Source of the DNA: Ramazzottius varieornatus
Taxonomy: Eukaryota; Tardigrada; Eutardigrada; Parachela; Ramazzottiidae
NCBI GenBank assembly: GCA_001949185.1
Contig: BDGG01000006.1
Span: 1,857,657 to 1,921,656, forward strand
Reading direction: 5' to 3'
DNA: 64,000 nt
The translations under genes were made by a program, and so were the position numbers. This document shows positions 55,903-64,000 of this stretch, one piece after another (positions within the stretch are counted from its first letter, which is position 1; the number at the start of each line of letters is the position of its first letter). The notes below the pieces were generated by a model. It made no database searches. It saw only the letters and a program-made list of their open reading frames with translations, and had not been told where the DNA came from.

Positions 55903-58900
55903 GAAGAGACGCAAGGAGACTGCTCCACTTTGCGCGCTACGACCACGTCCGTTGCATCATCTGTAAAACAGAAAAATGACAGGTTAATCACAGCCATTAT
56001 GTCCATGTCGTCAAACTTAACACCCAAAATTAACCCACAGACGAGAGAAAAAAGTCGAGAAACTTAAAACCGCGACCACGTCGCATCGTTAGTTTTCCAC
56101 GCTTTAAAACGTCATGTCCGTTCTTCGTCATGACCAACTTGCATGGTATACGGGCGATGTTGTTCGCACCGAAAACGCCCAGTTACGTACTGCTAAGGTA
56201 CGGCTCACCATGGAAGTTGCACCGGCTTGAGAAACTTGAGCTCGAAAAGTATTCCAATTATCTTTTTACTTTGTCCGATCGAACTCGAGAAGATCTTGAG
56301 AAAGAATTGGGTCTAGTTTACGCATCTGAGCTACGAACTATGGATCAAGAGCCTTTGTGCAAGAGTTCCAATCAAAGAGTGACACGATTCGCGACACCTG
56401 TGCTTTTTTCACGGTCTTCACGACAGAAGAAAGAAAGACAAGTCGAAAATTTATTTCCTGCTTCAAGAGCGTTCGTCGAAGTGCGATAAAGCTGGTCAAT
56501 ATCAAAGAAAAGCAATTTATCAGCACGATTGCCCGCTCGAAGACAATATCAAAGAAAAAACAAACACATGTTCGGGCTGCTGCTGTTTCTGCATGCACTT
56601 GACGCTGTACACCGTCATCCGTCATGGTCAGCCGCTACAAAAAGCGCTCTTCGTCTTCCTCACGAAGTACACGGCAATGGCTCTATAGCTCGATATCTCG
56701 AACAGTATGCCATGGCCCAGCCGGCCTCAGCCATTATTAATCGCCCATCACAAGGTGATCAAGAGATCCGGCAAATTACCTACTGTCCTGTCGTTCCATC
56801 ACCGGTTCATTACGCCACCAAGCAATCTGCCCGACATCACAGCAAGCGAGAAAAGTGCTTAATCATCCTCAAGAGCAAGCCGAGGCATTACAAGAAGGCG
56901 AAGGATGCCAGATTAATTTTCAGGAATCCATCCAATATCCAACAGCACAGGTATCAAACATCCAAGCTCACGAAAGGTCGCATGAATCAAACAAAATTTC
57001 AGACTATGCTCCGGATGGTACAGAAAGATGGAATGCAGATCCTGCTGTGGCAGCACTTTGCGCAGCGTCCACGTTCATTGCCTTTCCTGGCTATTCTCTA
57101 AACAAACGAGCATTTTTAGCCGGCCATGGTTCGCCAGTATGCCAGGGTGTGTGCAATGCAAATGGATGGACGCGAACTAAAATCAACAAAATGTGCACTT
57201 TTTTGGGTCAGACTGAATAGACAACTGGAGGTGCTATTTATGATCATCATCAAGGATAAATAACCAAGCGTTCAATGATTGATAAAAGGCCCAATTTTCC
57301 ATAGCAGCAGCTATACTCCCAAGCACTTTGCGGTGCTTTGCTCCGAACCAACATGAGAACGCGCTGAATACCTCGTCTAAAATCATAGATCGCTTCACAT
57401 GCGAACTACCCCGACATCTTCACCACCGCCAAATGACGGATTGTATCTGATACACCGGTGTGTACATAACGGTCAACCGCGGAAATTTACGACCAAGCAA
57501 AAGAAAACCCATAATAATCCACCGAGAAAAAAATGTGTCAGTGCAGCCATAAAAAACCCCACACCTGTATTAGCGCCCACTTCGCAGTGACGTCATCATT
57601 CTGTCATGCGGTCAGCTGGAGTTGACTAAATTCGAAAATACGTACAGCTCAACTTAAAATTCGCAAAGCCACCAAACCGGCCCGAATAGATTTTCGACGA
57701 GCAACAATTTCCGGAACCAACTAGCAATAGTATTTTGACTGACTTCTTATTTGCAGGAAACGCACATACGCCCTTCTTCCACGTTGTGCTCAAGCTTGGA
57801 TTTCTACACTGAATGATCGTGGTCGACAGATCGGTAAAGGAGGGAGATCAAAAGGATCTACAGACACCCAGGGAAACGGGAACAATGGCCAAATGCAGGC
57901 TCATTATGCGCCGGTCTTTGAGTTGAGACAATTCGCTTCCACGGCGGATGATCCGCAATTGTCTACGGCCAAGCAGCCAGCCTAAAAATTCATTATGGAA
58001 ATGTGAGAAGGGAAAAATGAAGAGGCTCAAGTCAGGACACTGGGCTGGAGATTCTTTAGTTCCTTTTCATAGTCTAACAGCAGCTCATTTCCATAGGAGT
58101 GTCTTAGAGGATAATTCCTGGACCAAAGGCCGAAGAAAGGAAAGCTGGTCGGCTAGATACGGATACACTACATTCCCCCTCTTACTTAATTCCTCGTTTG
58201 CGCATTCATATCGATACGACGTCCAGCAACGTCTCAATTGAAACAAAAGACACGACGTTCACAGCATTTAATACAGATAAAATTGCACCGCCTGCTGGTA
58301 GTTGCTCAAACAATCGGACACTCTGAGGCCATTACCACAATGCGCCCACCATCCATGCCATACCTCGCATTGCGAAGGCCCTTCTCACCTTACCCCCGTC
58401 CTACACCTGCGCTAAACGGCCATCGACATAGTTATCCCGTATCCTCTTACTCCTCCAGGGTGAAATTGCAAAAGAATGAAGCGAAGTCAAGCTGCTCATA
58501 GGAAACTGGTCGGAAACAGCGAGGAACCGTTGCCATTACGAGCCTACGTAGCAAGCACATGAGACTCGCGCTCTGTGACCAGTATCCAGTGGTGTACGGG
58601 TACTTACCGTAGGGATTTACCAAACCCGCGCTTTTCCACAGCGTCAGTGACTGGTATAAAACCAAATGGAATGGACCTGTTGGTAGAAAGAACGAAGAAC
58701 CAACTAACGAGCAAATTTTTGGACTTCGAGATGGAGAGGTTCCAAATACAGCCGTTGAAATTGACAGATTTGCCCCTTCTCACCGGGGCAGATTTGGCAA
58801 ACAAATAAAAGAGTAATCCGCACAGCTGTAGGGAATGGTCGGGAGTACTAGGAGTGATGGACGACGATTCTGCCGCGAAAAGACATAAACAGGAAATTTT

Positions 58901-61900
58901 TATGGGGCTCTAAAATATCCTGTTTTGGTCTGGCAGCCATAATAATAATCGCTATTGTGACCTGCCTCGATTGGCACTGTCCGGCAAGTTGACGGGCCGG
59001 TGGATTACACTACAATTTGATCCAATCGAACGGCCAAAGTATAAAGACGCAACTGTGGCTCAAAGGCTTTCGGATAAGAAAGAGCGCATGTTTGATGTTT
59101 TCCTTCCAGCCAAAAGCGATGCAAAAGTTAAGACACACACGTAAACTCCGATCGAGCACAGACTGAGTCTGATCAGCCTTTCCTCCTCGACGACGTCTCC
59201 GTCGCGGCTTTTCCTACCTAGCCTTCCTTTCTCTGCGCCTGAGACAAGCCTTTTCCTCTGGCCTGTCCAAACACACCTGTATGGAAAGAAGGCCTTAAGG
59301 TCCGGTGCAAAGGTGCCAGTTTGGCCTCACGGTATACCTCTTGACAGCCCTTTGCGCCTTTGATTTCCATCCAAGCCTTCCTTGTCCAAATGCCCAATAG
59401 CCTGCCAAAAGAGAGACAAGAACAGGATCATACCCAGACCATATAAATATTCCGACCCACCGTCTTTGCCTAGCTCCCATGTTTATATGAGCCAGTCTCG
59501 CGATAGATTGTCGAGTGCCTTCTAAAGACAAACATCCAATGTTGCCTGATGTTTGCTTTGCCTTTGAGCTGGCTTTGAAGCGCGTAAATTCGATCCTCGC
59601 ATCCCATTACCATGTGTTAAGCTAGCCTTCTAATGGCTAAAACATAAACCGGCTGACCACCATCGAACACAACAGCTTGCTCTTGAAATATCTTTGTCCA
59701 GGAAAGAAATCCACAGTAATGGCAAAAAACCCACTCGAAACTTCCTGACTGATCGGTTGGTTCGTTCAACGGGTCCACTTGCGCATTACGCATTCGTCGT
59801 TCTAACTGAAGAACCGAAAAAAATCTATGATTGGTTGATCGGATCACGAGGTCCTCGGGTCTATACCGTACATTCTCTTCCTTGTTCGGTTCACATCTGT
59901 GCCCACATCCGGACTCTTGCGTGCGTGCAGCGTCGTCATTAAAATTGCCCAAGGAGAACAGGTGTGCCCTTGTACTACCTGCGAGACGGTAAACACGGAA
60001 ACTCATTCCCAAAATGGCTACAAACTTTTAACAATCCCTTAATGATCATGAAACCCAGAAGTTCATTGCCGGAACCGTTGTAATAGTGAGGGGCATGGAG
60101 GTACCGATGTAAAATTGAAGGTCGGCGTGCACTGGCACGTCTTGTCCGTCTGTGCCTTCACGCACAGCGGGGCAGTCGTGCCGAACACCGCAACTTCTGC
60201 CTCGCTCACCAGAGGTAGAAAAAAACTCGACAATTTTTATGACGGAGAGAATGCTTCTGGTTGTGTGCGTGCTCTTGGCTGGAGCATTTTGGCGCACGCA
60301 ATATAGTTAACAGCAGGGTCAAGCGCGTTATTAGCGATATTACGGCAATGCACCGTTGAGCTCACTTCCTGACTCCACAAAGAAGCTCCATCATGTGGTG
60401 TCCTGTCCGCCTCACCACAACTCGGACGTCACGTGTGATACTCAAGCCTTGAATGTACCTAATTTGCTTCGATCCATTTTCGCTCTTCCGCTCGCCTGCG
60501 TACAGAATCCAGCGGCTTGAGCTTGTCCAGTGGACACAATCTGGCTTTTGAAGTAGTGATGGAGAAAAGAAAGAAGATCAAACAGTGTGGCTGGCCAGAA
60601 GAAAGAGTGTGAAGAGTGCTGCTAACGCAAAAGTTTGATAGAACCGTCCCCTTGGGCTGCTATGCTCTTATAAAGTGGACATGGTCGCTCAGTGCACAAC
60701 CTTTTCCCCCTAGCGTCACTGTTGATGGCGCTTTTGTGCCCGGGTCACCTGGCCGGAACCACGATTCGAGTGGACCAAAGTGCCAAAACAATAAGGGATA
60801 TTTATTGATGCCTGAATGTGCGGCATTGGAAACAGGAGAGGCTCTCTACGTTGGATGACCATTGGTCAGCAATGATGAAATTTCAAAGCCGCATGGGCAA
60901 CTCTAAAAGAATATACCCCTCTCAAAACAACGACTTTGTGTTATTTACCTAAAAACCAGACTGCGGTACTTTTTAAGGCTTTCGCTTGAATCATGTGGAT
61001 ATTTAAAAAGATACGGACATCCGCTCATTTTCTATAGTATCTTCTATCTTTGGAGATTGTGAACATCGGTGTGCTCTGTCGAAAATGCCGCTTCCTGCAC
61101 TCTTATCGTTCATATTCTGTTATCTCCACTCGGCTTCCAGCAAAAAGTAGCAGCATCTGGTACAGCTCGCTGCTGGCATATTTCGTTGCTTCATCACGGA
61201 GGCTCCCACATTGAATTATCGATTAGAGCATGATCAAATATAGATACACCTCGCAGTTATCATTCATATTCCCCCTCTTATCACTATCTGGCACAATTTT
61301 GCGTAAACACACAGTAATCAGCAGCCAGCAAAGACGCGTTTACTCAGTAGCTTCCTCAAAGACCTGGCCACATCTTGGCCGACAATAAATCAATAACCAA
61401 GTGCGCGGACCCAAATAATGCGTGGCATCAGCACATCGTTACACTTAACCGCAATCGCTGCATACAAATTGCTACAAATCTACACCCAATAAAACAGCTC
61501 GATGAGCAACATTCGCTCCGTAAAAGCCTTGATCAAAACATTCATAACCGAGATGATAGTCCGCTATAAAACATCTGCCTCAAAAGTTTCCAAACAGCGC
61601 TCTAGACTCGAACACACATTAGTATCTGTGCTCGATTGAACTTTCAAGTGGAACGTATGCACGCAAAATACCTGAAGTTCTGAGTTTGATTGGTTGTTTG
61701 GTCCAGAAGAGGTGCGGGTGCGTTGATTGAAGTACTCGAAGTACTTGATTGAACGAAGCGGGTTTTCCAGCGTCTGTTCGTCTTCCGATCTGTTTTCCGT
61801 GAATGCAATCTGACAGATAATTTACAAAGTCGTAAAAACACGCATTAATAGATTGTAAACTGGCAGATATCGTCAATATCTGGAAATCTGCCACCAATAT

Positions 61901-64000
61901 TTTGTGACAGGACAGAACGCGCGAGGGAAGATTCTGTTTCCGATCGATGCTATGTCGGGCAATATCGAGTATGACAGGCGTGTACGAGTTATTAGCGACA
62001 CAGCATCCAGCAAGATCCTCTCCGTTCTCCGTTCTACTCCGTGTCAAAACAGATGAAGAACGATGATGCACTTGTCTCTGATCGCTGCACAGTTATTAAT
62101 TGCGCATATTCATAACCCGGTTTCTTCCTCCACTTGCCATCTTCCAAATTCCATCACTAGCCTCGCACGCTTGAGATTTCCCTCTCTTTTATTCAAAACA
62201 CACTTTAAGACGATCCCATGAGAGACTTTGTGTTTATTAGAACATGACCCAATTAGCTTACTACAACCACTTCTTCAACTCGATCTCTTTTCAAATTTTC
62301 TCTCCGAATACACAGTCCCCCGTCATATTTTTCAAAAACACTTTGTCGACCAAATCACTACAACTTCATATCCATCTTTCTGACCCAAAAAGACAGTCTC
62401 GCCGATTCACTCAAATGTGTATATTCAAAACCGAATGACAAACTTTTGCAAGCCCTTGTGTGGTGTGCGTCGTTCTCGACAAAGAAATGGGTTTTCTGCC
62501 ATTTTTCTACGTACATTTTCTGAGTAAATTTGAAGCGAACCTCAATCAGAGCACATTAGCAGTAAAACAAAGAGGACGCCGTTAATGGAAGGTGCGATAA
62601 GCTTTAGTTGGGGCGCTTTTGACATTTTCCTCTTGAACCTGACTGAAGCCACTTTCTGGAAGGTGCAAATGCAGCAAAGTCGCCTCGAATTTCCCTTATC
62701 TGACCAAAGGCAGCAGGACGGCAGACGGAAATCAAGATTCCATCCAAAGGTGAAGATGAAGCTTTGCGCTGTAGTTGAGAGTTGAAACATGCATTTAGAC
62801 TCTTATCTGCCCTCTTGGTCGGGCATTTCTCATGCCGACCATGTGCAGGCGAGGCTTGACCAGTGGCCAGTCACACAATCATCTCAAACAATGTCCAGCC
62901 TGTCAATCTTATCTGCACGGCGCCATTAGACATATTCCGTCTCCCCTTTCCGTCCTTTCCTGACTTTACAACCCACCCACACTACAATCAAATTCTGGGC
63001 TAAAACCCTTCATGTCCACAGTGCACGACCGGACGTTGCTTGTGCCAATAATCATCGATATCCATAAAACTGTGCTGTATGTCCAGTGGCAAAGGACCCT
63101 CTTAAACGTCTTATTGGCATCTTATTTCGATACCCCACACTTACTTGTAACTTTAGTGCTGTCTACGTTCGACGTCTTGACTGTCAACGAGCGACTCGGC
63201 GAACGTAATCTTGAGGAAGCTCCAAAGCGGAAATGCGCAGGTTTACTTCTTGTTATAGCACGTAAGAGATATCAAACTTTGCCGCCATTATTATGCAAAT
63301 GTGCCGACATGTGCCACCAATTGGCAGGTTATCAGCCAGTCAAGACGTACGCTATCTCAAGATAAACTATCCGCCTTGCTAAAGTGGGTACAAGAAAGAA
63401 AGATTGAACGGACTCTGCATCAAGAAAGGTTCGCCGACTGCTCATCAAGTGGCGCATTATATCGATGCTGTGTACATTTTTTGCTTCTACGGTGTAATTG
63501 CGGTACCGCATGTTCGACCTGTCAAGCTTGCAGAAATTGATGTTGCGTAGAGAACAAAGTGAAATATTGGGCAATTAAATCATTTTTCAAGAAACCATGA
63601 TTGAGTATGGTTCGCTTGCTGCATACCGTAAATGAGCGCTGTTCAACTCAAAGAAAATCACCCATGACACATGTCGGTTTTTTATGGCTCTAATTTTGCA
63701 TTAATGGCAGAATAATATTCTATGCTTCGAAAGAGACCCTTCGTGAAGAACCTGAATCGCTTTATATTTCTGGAAAAATATTCGTGAATCGAGACTGCCG
63801 GAATCAGCAAAATAAAACTTATATTCTTCCGAAGAAAAATATTTTGACGTAAATCTTTTGGCACAAAAAGTGACAATTCAGTACAATTTTTTATTGTGTC
63901 TTCAAATTTCGGAAAATATTCGCGAAGTTCAGAAATTGGAGTTTTTACTGTATGCGGCAATTTGGGCTGTTTTGATATCGAGCGCAATACCGAAGGAACA
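55903..64000. other. Gene-poor right end
   Basis: About 8.1 kb. The start should hold the latrophilin promoter. ORFs at 56130-56489, 56568-57220, 61619-62071 (-) and 63012-63365 are the longest, and none has a domain I recognise. One half hairpin motif (CAAGTGGCGCATT) lies at about 63438. The region 59150-59300 is pyrimidine-rich. No tRNA, rRNA or tandem array was seen. Confidence 0.4.
56568..57101 (+). CDS. Uncharacterised ORF with N-terminal signal-like segment
   Basis: ATG at 56568 opens a frame starting MFGLLLFLHALDAVHRHPSW, a short signal-peptide-like segment, then a basic His/Lys/Arg-rich region (total about 177 codons). From about 56855 a second frame to 57220 reads at least as protein-like (CQINFQESIQYPTAQVSNIQ, later FPGYSLNKRAFLAGHGSP with several Cys). 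A small intron or a frameshift near 56850 could join the two into one secreted protein. No family recognised; may be spurious. Confidence 0.25.
   Translation: MFGLLLFLHALDAVHRHPSWSAATKSALRLPHEVHGNGSIARYLEQYAMAQPASAIINRPSQGDQEIRQITYCPVVPSPVHYATKQSARHHSKREKCLIILKSKPRHYKKAKDARLIFRNPSNIQQHRYQTSKLTKGRMNQTKFQTMLRMVQKDGMQILLWQHFAQRPRSLPFLAIL

Noticed and set aside
60251-60308. Signal-peptide-like ORF MLLVVCVLLAGAFWRTQYS followed directly by a stop
   Set aside because: No splice donor exists before the stop, so it cannot lead into a mature protein.
61619-62071. 150-codon minus-strand ORF
   Set aside because: No recognisable domain, no convincing start context or adjoining exons; length alone is not sufficient evidence.
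1-64000. CRISPR arrays, bacterial operons or prophage genes
   Set aside because: No regularly spaced repeats, Shine-Dalgarno-led operons or phage genes seen; all recognised genes are spliced and animal-like.

Overview
This is animal nuclear DNA. It carries spliced genes with GT-AG introns (mostly 50-260 nt) for bilaterian signalling and neuronal proteins, embedded in DNA transposons, foldback elements and a degraded tyrosine-recombinase retroelement. Compact genes, short introns and Shaker, latrophilin, PAL and MAGI homologues point to a small-genome invertebrate. An ecdysozoan such as a tardigrade is plausible but not proven. Exon chains were read by eye; for most genes the exon lengths sum to a multiple of three, which supports the models.

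Layout: 173-2113 (-) testican/SPARC-like protein; 4493-6277 (+) peptidyl-alpha-hydroxyglycine alpha-amidating lyase; 6353-6826 MITE; 7375-11757 (+) SLC6 monoamine-type transporter, with two MITEs in its largest intron; 12003-13201 dead mariner; 13486-15245 (-) MAP3K-like pseudokinase whose intron holds two foldback elements; 16916-19539 (-) MAGI-like PDZ-guanylate-kinase gene split by an intact-looking pogo-like transposon (17308-19066); 19.5-24.2 kb repeats; 24.5-28.9 kb DIRS-order retroelement; 29084-33649 (-) Shaker-type K+ channel; 33.7-45.3 kb mostly gene-poor, with MITE copies and a few weak coding candidates; 45329-48317 (-) Integrator subunit 9, divergent from an F-box-like gene at 48735-49352 (+); 50251-55902 (-) latrophilin-type adhesion GPCR; 55.9-64 kb with only weak ORFs.

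Several genes fit nervous-system or secretory signalling: PAL finishes amidated neuropeptides, the SLC6 protein would clear monoamines, Shaker repolarises membranes, latrophilin is a synaptic adhesion receptor, and MAGI proteins are PDZ scaffolds. They look independently transcribed and no operon is evident.

The most interesting signal is the MAGI-like gene. Its 268-codon frame closes only if the pogo-like transposon is removed as an intron, using a GT and an AG supplied by the transposon's own terminal inverted repeats. Second is a dispersed hairpin motif (CAAGTGGCGCAC facing its complement about 50 bp away) found in introns of four unrelated genes. Also notable are an Asn-to-Ala change at a sodium-site position of the SLC6 transporter and an intact kinase-fold gene lacking the DFG aspartate.
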